Positions 18,183 to 26,149 of a stretch of 64,000 nt of DNA are shown here, one piece after another. The notes beneath the pieces are model-generated. The model saw nothing but the letters and a program-made list of their open reading frames with translations, did not search any database and was not told the DNA's origin. Made by a program: the position numbers and the translations under genes. Within the stretch, counting starts at the first letter, position 1. Every line of letters starts with the position of its first letter. Origin of the DNA: Roseovarius mucosus DSM 17069 (GTDB lineage Bacteria > Pseudomonadota > Alphaproteobacteria > Rhodobacterales > Rhodobacteraceae); contig NZ_KN293989.1 of the NCBI RefSeq assembly GCF_000768555.3, positions 1 through 64,000 on the forward strand. The letters are read 5' to 3'.

Positions 18183-18842
18183 TTACCACATCTGCTGGCG
18201 CATCAGGTCGCGATGATCTCCGGATCGAAACCGCTTGTTCACAGCACCCCGTGAGAATTTCCCGTCGACGAACGGCTTGCGAGCAACCATCCGTTCCATC
18301 GCAGCTTCCACCTCGTCAGACATGAAATCAGATACCGGCCGATTGGGGGCGTTCGCTGCTACAACATCTTCAAGGAAACCAACCATGACGCCCATGTCAT
18401 TCCAGGCATCATAGCCGTCAGCCTCATCCCGCCGTTCAAGATACCCATATACACCACCGCAATCTTCAGGCGGGCAGGCTCCGGAACCGCCTATGCAGGC
18501 CGGATAGGTTTTCTTTGGTGGCGGATTAATCGCTTCAACACGAATTTCGTGTTCCCAGTTATTCCCCATATCGTAAACGTAGGAAAATCGTTCGTTCTCG
18601 CGGAACCCAAACTGCTGCAAGGATACATCCGGGTTTCCAGCATGCAACTCCAACGAGCCGTATTGTACCGCGTGAACCTCGAAGAGGAACAGATGAATGC
18701 CCTCCCAGCCCATCGCAACCTGAAGAATGCCGTGCAGTTCACGCAGTGTCGTCGAATCCGATACCAAAACACGCCGCCAGATCATCGGGCTCAACCCAAG
18801 AAGGCGTACCTTTAGCTGATAGATTGGAGAAGCGGATGACAT
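18183..18842 (-). CDS. pRiA4b ORF-3-like passenger protein
   Basis: This 219-residue protein belongs to the plasmid pRiA4b ORF-3 family (PF07929), whose biochemical role is unknown. The family signatures are YQLKVRLLGLSPMIWRRVLV at the start, LHGILQVAMGWEGIHLFLFE, FSYVYDMGNNWEHEIRVE and CIGGSGACPPEDCGGVYGY with clustered cysteines that could bind metal. Its start lies about 40 bp from the right terminal repeat. A truncated homologue occupies the same position in the fragment at 15452-15628, so it is a regular cargo gene. Function in transposition or host interaction is unknown. Confidence 0.88.
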   Translation of the reverse strand: MSSASPIYQLKVRLLGLSPMIWRRVLVSDSTTLRELHGILQVAMGWEGIHLFLFEVHAVQYGSLELHAGNPDVSLQQFGFRENERFSYVYDMGNNWEHEIRVEAINPPPKKTYPACIGGSGACPPEDCGGVYGYLERRDEADGYDAWNDMGVMVGFLEDVVAANAPNRPVSDFMSDEVEAAMERMVARKPFVDGKFSRGAVNKRFRSGDHRDLMRQQMW

Positions 18843-18970
18843 CCAAAATCCTTGCCAGCATCAATCCCAAAATTCAACTGCCCCACACTTTACGGTACTC
18901 TCCACATTGGCCGCATTGCAGAAAACTTACAAGATGGGCTCGAAGCGGCCTTGCGGCATCGCAGCATCGC

Positions 18971-19261
18971 TCACCGTCGCTGATGGAACACCGGTGGCTG
19001 ATCCCGCACATCATCAAACAGGATCACGCGCCCATCGCCACTACTTGGACTGTTGACCAGCACAAACGGCACATCCGCCCCATCCTTCTCATAGATGCAG
19101 CGGTACTTCATCTGACCGTCGAGCGGATCGCGCACCTGATCGTAGCGATAGCTGTACTTGATCCCTTGATCGATCCAGCCCTCGACGCCTGCGGGCGTAA
19201 CCAAGGACATGGGCTGCCCATCCAGCAGCAACGTTTTTCCCACGTTGAACACTTCATCCAT
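18971..19261 (-). CDS. Hypothetical protein beside the relaxase gene
   Basis: This 96-residue protein starts after AGAGGAGACT, a strong ribosome site, 35 bp downstream of the relaxase stop and in the same direction, so it is probably cotranscribed with it. The sequence is soluble and rich in acidic and aromatic residues (VGKTLLLDGQPMSLVTP, KYSYRYDQVRDPLDGQMKYR). There is no signal peptide and no recognised domain. It may be a plasmid backbone gene. Confidence 0.6.
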   Translation of the reverse strand: MDEVFNVGKTLLLDGQPMSLVTPAGVEGWIDQGIKYSYRYDQVRDPLDGQMKYRCIYEKDGADVPFVLVNSPSSGDGRVILFDDVRDQPPVFHQRR

Positions 19262-19296
19262 TTTTCAGTCTCCTCTGTTTGCCCTGTCAGACCGCG

Positions 19297-20589
19297 TCAC
19301 AGACTGTGGCCTTCGCCACGGTCCCTGTCCCGCGTGTTTTCCTGTTCATCATCATCGCGTTCATGATCACGGTCGTTATCCGGTTCCAGCCGCTCGCGCG
19401 GCTTGTTCAGCACGTCCTTCAGGCGCTCATTGACGGACGGCTTGCGCGCCTCGCGCCCGGTGTCTTCGCCAAGCTCCGGGTCACTGTGCCCGTCCAACTT
19501 GTGAACCGCCGCCTGACCGTCCCGGCCTGCGTCTTTCTCCATGATCTCTTTCAGCAGCTCCCGCGCATAATTGCGGCCGTCTGGTTTCGGCGTGTCGTCC
19601 TGGTCCCGTGACCGGTCCACGACGCGCGCCAGACGCTCCTGGAAGTCCTCCGGGGTGCGCTCGCTGCTGCGATCCTTCGCTGTCGCGGCCCTGAGTGCCG
19701 CCAGACCGGCAGAGACACGGCCCTGCCCTTCCTCACGGGCCATCCCGTAAGTCTCCCGCGCAATGTCCAGGCGTTCGCGCATTTCGCGGAAGGCGGCGCG
19801 TGCCTGGCGAGCGGCATGGACGACAGCGCCACGCTCGGTGACGGGTTTGTATTCCCGGCCCTGGCGCTCGGCCATCCACTTCGCGCGTCGCTCCATGGAA
19901 TTGGCCGCTGGCCCCAGCTTCAGCTCCGGGTCGCGGTCCAGTTCCTCAGCGCTCAACTTGTCGCCACGATCCAACGCCGTCTCGCGCTGCTTCTCAAGCG
20001 ACCGGTGATCGACGCGCTTGACCTCCCCGACACGCTCCAGCGCGCGGTTCTGCAACTCGGCCCAGAGGCCACGCATCTGCTCGATCTCGACGCCGCCCGT
20101 CTTCGCGGAATCAAGAATGCGCGTCTTGGCTGTGAAGCCCCCGGCTTCCAGCTTGCGGGTGGAGGTCAGCACATGGGCATGATGGTTGCGCTGATCACCC
20201 TCGCGGTGCGGCGCGTGGATCGCAACATCGACAGCTACGCCGTAGCGGCTGACCAGCTCCTCGGCGAACTGACGGGTGATCAGCGACCGGTCCTCGTCGC
20301 TGATCTCGGACGGCAGGGCCAGCTCCCATTCGCGGGCGGTGACGGAGTTGCGACGGGTCTCGCTGGCCTCGGCCTCGTTCCAGAGGCGGGACCGATCCTG
20401 CGCCCAATCCGGGGCATCCTTCGGGGTCAGGATGAAGGTCTCCTCGATGCCCTGCTTGCGGGTGTAATCGTGGACACGGCCTTCGCGCAGGCACTCGATA
20501 CGCTCCCCGACACGGTAGGCCGCTGCCGCCGTGGCGGAGCGCCCGGCGCTGCGTTTGATCGTCTTCACGGAGAGGTGGTAGCTGGCCAT
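19297..20589 (-). CDS. mobA: MobA/MobL relaxase (MOBQ type)
   Basis: This 430-residue relaxase nicks oriT and stays attached to the transferred strand. The ATG follows GGGGAGGACGC and gives MASYHLSVKTIKRSAGRSAT. The candidate nucleophile Tyr is in ATAAAAYRVGERIE. The three-His metal site is in HREGDQRNHHAHVLTSTRKL near 140-157. The C-terminal 150 residues are highly charged (KDRSSERTPEDF to the DRDHERDDDEQ tail) and probably flexible. It is shorter than MobQ proteins that carry helicase or primase domains. It diverges from traD/traG across a repeat-rich gap, the usual position of oriT. No lesion is visible. Confidence 0.93.
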   Translation of the reverse strand: MASYHLSVKTIKRSAGRSATAAAAYRVGERIECLREGRVHDYTRKQGIEETFILTPKDAPDWAQDRSRLWNEAEASETRRNSVTAREWELALPSEISDEDRSLITRQFAEELVSRYGVAVDVAIHAPHREGDQRNHHAHVLTSTRKLEAGGFTAKTRILDSAKTGGVEIEQMRGLWAELQNRALERVGEVKRVDHRSLEKQRETALDRGDKLSAEELDRDPELKLGPAANSMERRAKWMAERQGREYKPVTERGAVVHAARQARAAFREMRERLDIARETYGMAREEGQGRVSAGLAALRAATAKDRSSERTPEDFQERLARVVDRSRDQDDTPKPDGRNYARELLKEIMEKDAGRDGQAAVHKLDGHSDPELGEDTGREARKPSVNERLKDVLNKPRERLEPDNDRDHERDDDEQENTRDRDRGEGHSL

Positions 20590-21250
20590 GCGTCCTCCCC
20601 TCGCCTGTGAAGCAAACGCGCCCACGCGCCGCAGCTGATCCGTGCCGATGCCCTGACATTGGCAATCAGATCAGCCGTCTTTTCTCCGCAAGAGTGCGCC
20701 CGGAACCGGCGCGGTCCGAGGGGAAAAGACAGCCCGCTTGAGGCGAGCCAACAGCTCTCCGACGCGCGGGCTTGCCAGTGATCTGCCCCCAGATCCCCAG
20801 CCTCATGGGGGGCGGGATATGGGGACAGATCACTGGCGGTTTGCCGGGGGCAAACCCGGTTCGTGTCGGCACCGTCAGGTCTGCCGGGGTGCGCGCTCGC
20901 ACCGACACGAACCTCCCGCAAGGGAGACGCCAGCGGCAGACCGGCCCCCACCGTGGGGCATCGGGCGAGACGCTGGCGCGACCTTGCGGGACGCGATCCA
21001 ACCGCTGAGGTTGGGCTGGGATGGTTTGGAAGGGGCGGCGCGCCCTTCCATGTCGCGGCGGCACGCAGCGAAGGGGATGGCCATCGGCCGGGGCTTTGCC
21101 CCAGAGAGATCGCACGCAAATCTCGGAACCGCAGGTGGAGAGTTTGCATAAGTGCGCCCTTGTCCTTTACAGGCCTACGGGTAAGCGCTATCGGTTGATC
21201 TGGCAAGAACAACTTCAACCTCAAGAATATTTGGTGGCGAGGGTAGAGAT
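20590..21250. other. Candidate oriT region between mobA and traD
   Basis: This 660-bp non-coding gap between divergent mobilisation genes holds three inverted repeats. The largest has 24-base arms at 20774-20797 and 20814-20837 with two mismatches. The second is GGTTTGCC/GGCAAACC at 20838-20856. The third is GGTTCGTGTCGG at 20858-20869 with its complement at 20902-20913. MOBQ plasmids place oriT beside the relaxase gene with such repeats. I cannot identify the nick site. Confidence 0.6.
20774..20837. repeat. Long imperfect inverted repeat (24-base arms)
   Basis: GCCAGTGATCTG begins the left arm and CAGATCACTGGC ends the right arm. The arms differ at only two positions and enclose a 16-base GC-rich loop. 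It is the strongest secondary structure of the candidate oriT region and lies about 185 bp upstream of mobA. Confidence 0.85.
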
Positions 21251-21538
21251 TTGGCAGAAACAGAACTTGAGCGCGCCGAGAAACGATATGCCCAGGCCAA
21301 GGCCCGGCTCCAAGCGCTGAAGAACCGGGAAAGCACCAGACAGCGCAAACTCGACACGCGGCGCAAGGTGATCCTGGGCGGTGCGCTCATGGACCTGGCG
21401 GAACGGGATTCCGGGGCTGCCGCGATGCTCGACCGGCTGATCCGCAACCTGCCCCGCGAACAGGATCGCAAGGCCTTTGCGGACTGGGGAACTCCCTCCC
21501 CTGCCTCGTCCGGCTCTGATCCGGAAACGCCGTCCTGA
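21251..21538 (+). CDS. Conjugal transfer protein TraD-like (small)
   Basis: This 95-residue, strongly basic coiled-coil protein (ELERAEKRYAQAKARLQALK, then TRQRKLDTRRKVILGGALMD) matches the style of the small TraD/TraC proteins that accompany MOBQ relaxases and probably assist the relaxosome at oriT. Its stop overlaps the traG start by one base, so the two are coupled. It is not the F-plasmid TraD ATPase; the names coincide. Confidence 0.75.
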   Translation: MAETELERAEKRYAQAKARLQALKNRESTRQRKLDTRRKVILGGALMDLAERDSGAAAMLDRLIRNLPREQDRKAFADWGTPSPASSGSDPETPS

Positions 21539-23211
21539 TGCGGGGCGTGATGCGCGTCTTCGGAGGGCTGTTCCGGTTCTTCGGTCGTTTGATCTTCGCG
21601 CCTATCCTGTTGGGCTGGATGATCGGCGCTGTCCTGTTCGGCGCGATGATCGGGGCACTTGTCGCCACGCCGTTCGTCTTCGCCTTCTTCGACCAACCGC
21701 CCGGCGAAAGCGCATGGCAGTGGCTGGTCTTCGGGCCGTTCATTTTTGTTGGTGGCGTCTTCGGATTCCAGTATTGGCGCATGGCCTCTGGCGCGGACGC
21801 CTTCTTCGGGCTGACCGGCGACAGCCACGGCTCCGCCCGCTTCGCCAACCGCAAGGAGCTGAAGAAACTCCAGCGGGAAGACGGCCTTCTGATCGGGCGC
21901 AACCCGCACACCGGACGGCTGCTGCACTATGGCGGTCCGGCCCATCTGATCACCCTCGCCCCGACACGGGCCGGGAAAGGCGTTGGTACTGTGATCCCGA
22001 ACCTGCTGGCGGCGGAGCGCTCGGTTTTGGTCATCGACCCCAAAGGCGAGAATGCCCGGATCGCCGGGGAAGCCCGGCGGCGGTTCGGCACCGTCCATGT
22101 CCTCGATCCGTTTGAGGTCTCGGGGATGCCCTCTGCCGCCTACAATCCGCTTGACCGGCTGGCACCGGACAGCCTCGATCTGGGCGAGGATGCGGCCTCC
22201 CTGACAGAGGCGCTGGTCATGGACCCGCCGGGACAGGTCACGGAAGCGCACTGGAACGAGGAGGCCAAGGCCATCCTCGGCGGGCTGATCATGTTCTGCG
22301 TCTGCCACGAGGACCGCAACCGCCGGACGCTTGCCACCGTCCGGGAATATCTCACCCTGCCCCCGGAAAAGCTGCGCTCGCTACTGGAGCTGATGCAGGA
22401 CAGCGATGCGGCGGGCGGGCTGATTGCCCGCGCCGCCAACCGCTTCCTCGGCAAGGCGGATCGCGAAGCCGCCTCGGTGCTGTCGAACGCACAGCGCCAC
22501 ACGCATTTCCTGGACAGCCCACGCATCGCGAAAGTTCTTTCGCGGTCGGATTTCCACTTCTCCGATCTGCGCCACCGGATCACTTCGGTGTTTCTGGTGC
22601 TGCCACCGAACCGGATGGACGCCTACAGCCGCTGGCTGCGCCTTCTGGTCTCTCAGGCCCTTCAGGACATTGCACGGGACGCTGAGGCGTCCGTGAGGCC
22701 CCTGAGCGGCCCTGCAGACGCTCAGGGGGGCACACAGCGCCTCAAGACGCCCACGCTGTTCCTCCTGGACGAGTTTGCCGCCTTGGGTCGCTTGGAGGCC
22801 GTGGAGCGCGCCATGGGGCTGATGGCAGGCTATGGCCTCCAGCTCTGGCCAATCCTGCAGGACATGAGCCAGCTCAGGGACCTCTACGGCGAACGCGCGG
22901 GCACGTTCATTGCCAATGCCGGGGTGCAGCAGGTCTTCGGGGTGAATGATTTCGAGACGGCCAAGTGGCTAAGCCAGATGATGGGTCAGGAAACTGCCGG
23001 ATTCCAGACCGACAGCTTCAAGCCCGGTGACGGTCCCAGCTTCAGCAACAACCTCACGGGCCGCGACCTGCTCACCCCCGATGAAATCATGCAGCTCCGC
23101 CCGGAAAACCAGCTCCTGCGCGTGCAGGGGCAAGCCACCGCCGTCGCCCAAAAGCTGCGCTATTACGCCGATCCCGAGTTCAAGGGACTGTTTGTCCCGC
23201 AGGACCAGTAA
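21538..23211 (+). CDS. traG: TraG/VirD4-type coupling ATPase
   Basis: This 557-residue type IV coupling protein brings the relaxase-DNA complex to a mating channel. Two N-terminal membrane spans lie at about residues 22-46 and 60-80. Walker A is in LAPTRAGKGVGTVIPNLLA (about 142-160) and Walker B in LFLLDEFAALGRLEAVERAM (about 405-424), followed by GVNDFETAKWLSQMMGQET. No mating-pair (VirB) genes are present in the window, so the plasmid would be mobilisable rather than self-transmissible unless a helper supplies the channel. Confidence 0.93.
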   Translation: MRGVMRVFGGLFRFFGRLIFAPILLGWMIGAVLFGAMIGALVATPFVFAFFDQPPGESAWQWLVFGPFIFVGGVFGFQYWRMASGADAFFGLTGDSHGSARFANRKELKKLQREDGLLIGRNPHTGRLLHYGGPAHLITLAPTRAGKGVGTVIPNLLAAERSVLVIDPKGENARIAGEARRRFGTVHVLDPFEVSGMPSAAYNPLDRLAPDSLDLGEDAASLTEALVMDPPGQVTEAHWNEEAKAILGGLIMFCVCHEDRNRRTLATVREYLTLPPEKLRSLLELMQDSDAAGGLIARAANRFLGKADREAASVLSNAQRHTHFLDSPRIAKVLSRSDFHFSDLRHRITSVFLVLPPNRMDAYSRWLRLLVSQALQDIARDAEASVRPLSGPADAQGGTQRLKTPTLFLLDEFAALGRLEAVERAMGLMAGYGLQLWPILQDMSQLRDLYGERAGTFIANAGVQQVFGVNDFETAKWLSQMMGQETAGFQTDSFKPGDGPSFSNNLTGRDLLTPDEIMQLRPENQLLRVQGQATAVAQKLRYYADPEFKGLFVPQDQ

Positions 23212-23229
23212 TCTGAAGGACGCCTCCCG

Positions 23230-23769
23230 ATGCCAGACCAACCCGACCTCCCCGACGATGATCTGCGCGAAACGCTCGATCTCATGGCAACTGCTGTCGC
23301 CAGCATGTCCGACAGGATCGACGATCTGACCGCCGTGGCGGACAAGCAGATCAAGGTCGCGACAGAAGCGCGGATCGCGGCCTTCGCCGCACGGGACCAA
23401 ACCAATCCGAAAAAATACGGGGATCTTCTGGGCCAGACCCTCGACAGCCACCTGGGCGCAACGGCAGACGCGATGACCGAGATTGTCAGACGCCTTGGCG
23501 TCCAGACGGACAAGACCATCGGGGCCTTGGCCAAATCGGAAGATGACAGGTCCACAGCCTATCGAGCGGTGTTCGAACGGGAACAGAAAGCGGCTCGCCT
23601 TAAAAGCCGCCTGCCCTGGTTTGGTCTGGGTGCATTGGTTGTGGCCCTGGTGCTGACGGTGACGCTTCCTCGTTTCTTGGCCAGCAACGCGTCCACATGT
23701 GCTGTCCTTGGGGCGTCCTGGACCACGACAACCACGGGTGTCGATGCCTGCGTGTTCTATCGACGGTGA
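23230..23769 (+). CDS. Membrane-anchored hypothetical protein of the transfer region
   Basis: The 179-residue protein has a long acidic N-terminal helix region (DLRETLDLMATAVASMSDRI, then DDLTAVADKQIKVATEAR) likely to form a coiled coil. A single membrane span at about 137-155 (PWFGLGALVVALVLTVTLP) precedes a short Cys-containing tail. It follows traG by 18 bp and is probably cotranscribed. Similar proteins (DUF6118-like) occur in MOBQ mobilisation operons. Function unknown. Confidence 0.65.
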   Translation: MPDQPDLPDDDLRETLDLMATAVASMSDRIDDLTAVADKQIKVATEARIAAFAARDQTNPKKYGDLLGQTLDSHLGATADAMTEIVRRLGVQTDKTIGALAKSEDDRSTAYRAVFEREQKAARLKSRLPWFGLGALVVALVLTVTLPRFLASNASTCAVLGASWTTTTTGVDACVFYRR

Positions 23770-23905
23770 GTGGTCATGTGATGGGGATGATCAGCTCTGC
23801 CTGAGAACTTGTGTGTTATATATGTGTTATAGAAGGTGTTACGAGAATCGCCATCTCCGCAACACACTGATTTCGTTGTTCTATTTCACTATATTTCAGC
23901 CTGCC
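23770..23905. other. AT-rich stretch before the iterons
   Basis: No gene. TGTGTTATA occurs twice (23812-23820 and 23823-23831), followed by TTTCACTATATTTCAG. An AT-rich segment beside iterons is the usual melting region of a theta-replicating plasmid origin, so this is probably part of oriV. Confidence 0.45.
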
Positions 23906-24025
23906 GGTGTGTAGAGTATCGAAGAAAGGTGGGTAGACTATCGAAGAAAGGTGTGTAGAGTATCGAATAATGCACGCCTCTGGTGGGCAGACTGTCGAAT
24001 AATGGTGGGTAGATTATCGAATAAT
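23906..24025 (+). repeat. Five 22-bp iterons (plasmid origin)
   Basis: Five direct repeats of the form GGTGKGTAGANTATCGAANAA lie at 23906-23927, 23928-23949, 23950-23971, 23982-24003 and 24004-24025. The first three are tandem, a 10-bp spacer follows, and the fourth is the most diverged. The 22-bp unit equals two helical turns. The last copy runs into the repA start codon (24024), so initiator binding there would also block its own expression. Confidence 0.93.
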
Positions 24026-25076
24026 GGCACGACCCCGGAAAAGAACAGCTTTGCTACCGCAGCGGCACACTGAGCCGGACCTGTTTGTCTGTGACATCTT
24101 GGATGCCACGCCCAAGAGTGACCGCGCCTCTATGGAACACCCCCTGTTTTCGCTTTCGGTCAAAAAGGACCTGGCCGCGTTCGAGTACGAACAAGGCAAC
24201 GTGAAGGTGAAGATCACGCCAGCGGCTGAGGAAGGCCGTGCAAATGTCTTCGATAGGGATATTCTGATTTATGTTTTGAGCCAACTCATGGCCGCGAAGA
24301 ACGAAGGTCAGGAGATCGGTCGTCGTGTCCGGATTTCAGCCCATGATCTGCTGAAGGCCACAAACCGCCATACTACCGGACAGGCCTACGCAACGCTTCG
24401 ACGTGCCCTCACCCGTCTTCAGTTTACGCAGATCGAGACGAACATTCATGATCATGGCTTAGGCGAATGGCGTTCGATTTCATTCATCACCGACGCGCGG
24501 ATCGTCAAGGAGGACTCCACAGGACGCCTTCTCAGCGTGGAACTGGAAATGGGTGACTGGCTCGTCAAGGCAATCGAGAACAAGAATGTGCTAACACTTA
24601 ACAAAGCATATTTTCAGCTTCGCAAACCTTTGGAGCGGCGCTTGTATGAGTTGGCACGAAAGCACTGCGGAAAGCAGGATGTCTGGCGGATCGGGCTAGA
24701 TAAGCTGCAACACAAGACAGGCTCTACATCTACAGCAAAAGAGTTCAAACGCCTTGTAAAGGCGATCTGCAGGGCAGATGAGGCTCAGTCCCACATGCCC
24801 GATTATCGCTTCAGGCTTTTGCATGATGTACTGGAAATTACTCCAAAGCCCGAGTTCCTAGAGATTTACGGCGATAGCCCATCGTTCGCCTCAGATGTAT
24901 CGGTGCGTTTGTCTTCTGATGCCTACGATCAGGCTCGAAAGGCTGCTCCCACATGGGATGTCTATGCGCTTGAGCAGGAATGGCGGATGTGGATGAACGA
25001 CCCACCACGTCACCCGGATGCCGCTTTTATAGGGTTTTGTCGGAAATGGTATGAGCGCAAGGGCAAGGCTCCATAA
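24024..25076 (+). CDS. repA: Plasmid replication initiator (RPA family)
   Basis: The 350-residue protein is of the replication initiator protein A family (PF10134). Visible features are an N-terminal DLFVCDILDATPKSDRASME with HPLFSLSVKKDLAAFEYEQG, the RDILIYVLSQLMAAKNEG helix, ATNRHTTGQAYATLRRALTR and ITDARIVKEDSTGRLLSVEL. A second winged-helix part contains LNKAYFQLRKPLERRLYELA and TGSTSTAKEFKRLVKAI. It would bind the iterons immediately upstream. The overlap of the last iteron with the ATG suggests autoregulation. It is not of the RepABC or DnaA-like rhodobacterial types. Confidence 0.9.
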   Translation: MARPRKRTALLPQRHTEPDLFVCDILDATPKSDRASMEHPLFSLSVKKDLAAFEYEQGNVKVKITPAAEEGRANVFDRDILIYVLSQLMAAKNEGQEIGRRVRISAHDLLKATNRHTTGQAYATLRRALTRLQFTQIETNIHDHGLGEWRSISFITDARIVKEDSTGRLLSVELEMGDWLVKAIENKNVLTLNKAYFQLRKPLERRLYELARKHCGKQDVWRIGLDKLQHKTGSTSTAKEFKRLVKAICRADEAQSHMPDYRFRLLHDVLEITPKPEFLEIYGDSPSFASDVSVRLSSDAYDQARKAAPTWDVYALEQEWRMWMNDPPRHPDAAFIGFCRKWYERKGKAP

Positions 25077-25107
25077 CACTTAACAGATACCTGATATCTG
25101 TTAAGTG
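25077..25107. repeat. Perfect 13-bp palindrome after repA
   Basis: CACTTAACAGATA at 25077-25089 and its exact complement at 25095-25107 surround a 5-base loop, starting directly after the repA stop. No T run follows. The region continues with tandem GGTTAAG units (about 25119-25141). It could be a partition site or an operator for the par genes, or a terminator for repA. Confidence 0.6.
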
Positions 25108-25158
25108 TTGACAGTTATTGGTTAAGGGTTAAGGGTTAAGGGAAAATGGAGGCAGGCC

Positions 25159-25827
25159 ATGACGCAGGTTATCAGCGTAGTGCAAGAAAAGGGCGGCGCG
25201 GGAAAAACGACACTTCTGACGGCCATCGCAAGCCTGATGGTTCAGGATGGTGCAAGGGTCGCCGTGATTGACACAGACCCTCAGCGGCACTTGGAATCGT
25301 GGGCAAAAAAAGAACAGACCGATCTCGACTGGCTATACGAAGAAGATGACGAAAAGCTTCTGCCAACCGTCAAGGCATTGAAGAAGGCTGATCCGCCGTA
25401 TGACGCAATCTTTGTGGATACAGCAGGCTTCAAGTCAGCAATGGCAATGCACGCCATCGCGGCCGCCAATCTCATCCTGATACCATCGAAGGCCAACGAA
25501 GCTGACGCCAAGGGAGCCAAGCGAACCTATTCACATGTTCAAAGTGTTGCTGAGACAATGGAAAAGGAGATTCCGGCCCTGGTCGTGATGATGGACGTGG
25601 ATACACAAACAAACATCACGCAGGCCATTGTCGATGCCCTCGATGCCCAGAATGTGCCTCGGCTCAACGCTATGTGCGCGCACCGGACAGGGTTCAAGGA
25701 AATGACGTCTACAGGGCAAGCCCCACAAGGATCGGCGCGTCGGTCGGCTCAGTCGGTGCTGGCGGACTTGCAGGGCAGGGGCCTCATCAGTTTCTACAGG
25801 AGCGGGTCATGGCCAAAGTCAGCGTAA
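25159..25827 (+). CDS. parA: ParA-family partition ATPase
   Basis: This 222-residue ATPase is of the small type-Ib ParA group. The deviant Walker A is in VQEKGGAGKTTLLTAIASLM (about 8-27), ADP-contact residues are in VIDTDPQRHLESW (about 37-49) and Walker B is in DAIFVDTAGFKSA (about 88-100). It lacks the N-terminal DNA-binding domain of larger ParA proteins, so operon control would depend on the partner. The 3' end overlaps the next gene. It would distribute plasmid copies on the nucleoid. Confidence 0.9.
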   Translation: MTQVISVVQEKGGAGKTTLLTAIASLMVQDGARVAVIDTDPQRHLESWAKKEQTDLDWLYEEDDEKLLPTVKALKKADPPYDAIFVDTAGFKSAMAMHAIAAANLILIPSKANEADAKGAKRTYSHVQSVAETMEKEIPALVVMMDVDTQTNITQAIVDALDAQNVPRLNAMCAHRTGFKEMTSTGQAPQGSARRSAQSVLADLQGRGLISFYRSGSWPKSA

Positions 25828-26102
25828 ACCTCGATGATGATCTGGATGCTGACAACAGCTCGAAGAAGTTGAAGGCAATGGCGGCACCTTTGCCAAGTGT
25901 CAGCAAAGCAAAATCATCTGCGATGAAGGACGCCCCGCGTGTCCAGTTCTCTTTCACGAATGTGCCAGAACCCATCAAGGAAGCTTTTGCGGCAGAGGCA
26001 ACGAGGCGCGGGCTTACTAAGAAAGAACTTTTGTATGAATGTCTTAGGGCCGGAGGTATCAACATCCCTGCAACTTCAGAGATAGATGGCCGCAGGCGAT
26101 AA
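25809..26102 (+). CDS. Small ParB-like partition partner
   Basis: The 97-residue protein follows parA with an 18-bp overlap after GGAGCGGGTC. The N-terminal half is charged and probably disordered. The C-terminal half has VQFSFTNVPEPIKEAFAAEA and TRRGLTKKELLYECLRAGG, a beta strand followed by two helices as in ribbon-helix-helix DNA-binding proteins. Position and size fit the centromere-binding partner of type-Ib ParA. Sequence similarity alone would not prove this. Confidence 0.7.
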   Translation: MAKVSVNLDDDLDADNSSKKLKAMAAPLPSVSKAKSSAMKDAPRVQFSFTNVPEPIKEAFAAEATRRGLTKKELLYECLRAGGINIPATSEIDGRRR

Positions 26103-26117
26103 CAGATAACAGTTATC
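26098..26117. repeat. GATAAC repeat and palindrome after the par genes
   Basis: GATAAC at 26098-26103 is followed by the palindrome GATAAC-A-GTTATC at 26105-26117, overlapping the stop of the ParB-like gene. The AACAGATA core also occurs in the palindrome upstream of parA, so both could be bound by the same partition protein. Confidence 0.45.
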
Positions 26118-26149
26118 AACGAGTGTTCTTTGATCTGATAGCTTAAGCT

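Larger units (their letters stand above)
16048..18903. mobile_element. ISKra4-like element with resolvase and pRiA4b passenger genes
   Basis: Perfect 25-bp inverted repeats at 16048-16072 and 18879-18903 (beginning GGAGAGTACCGTAAAGTG) bound a 2.86-kb unit. It carries an ISKra4-type transposase, a serine resolvase and a pRiA4b ORF-3-like gene, all on the minus strand. Only small gaps separate the genes from each other and from the repeats, so the three appear to form one mobile unit. Its left end lies in an IS5 transposase gene, whose missing part is not found to its right. Confidence 0.88.

Noticed and set aside
23906..24025. Regularly spaced repeats that could be taken for a CRISPR array
   Set aside because: Three copies are tandem without spacers, the 22-bp unit fits two helical turns, and the array abuts a replication initiator gene, so these are iterons.
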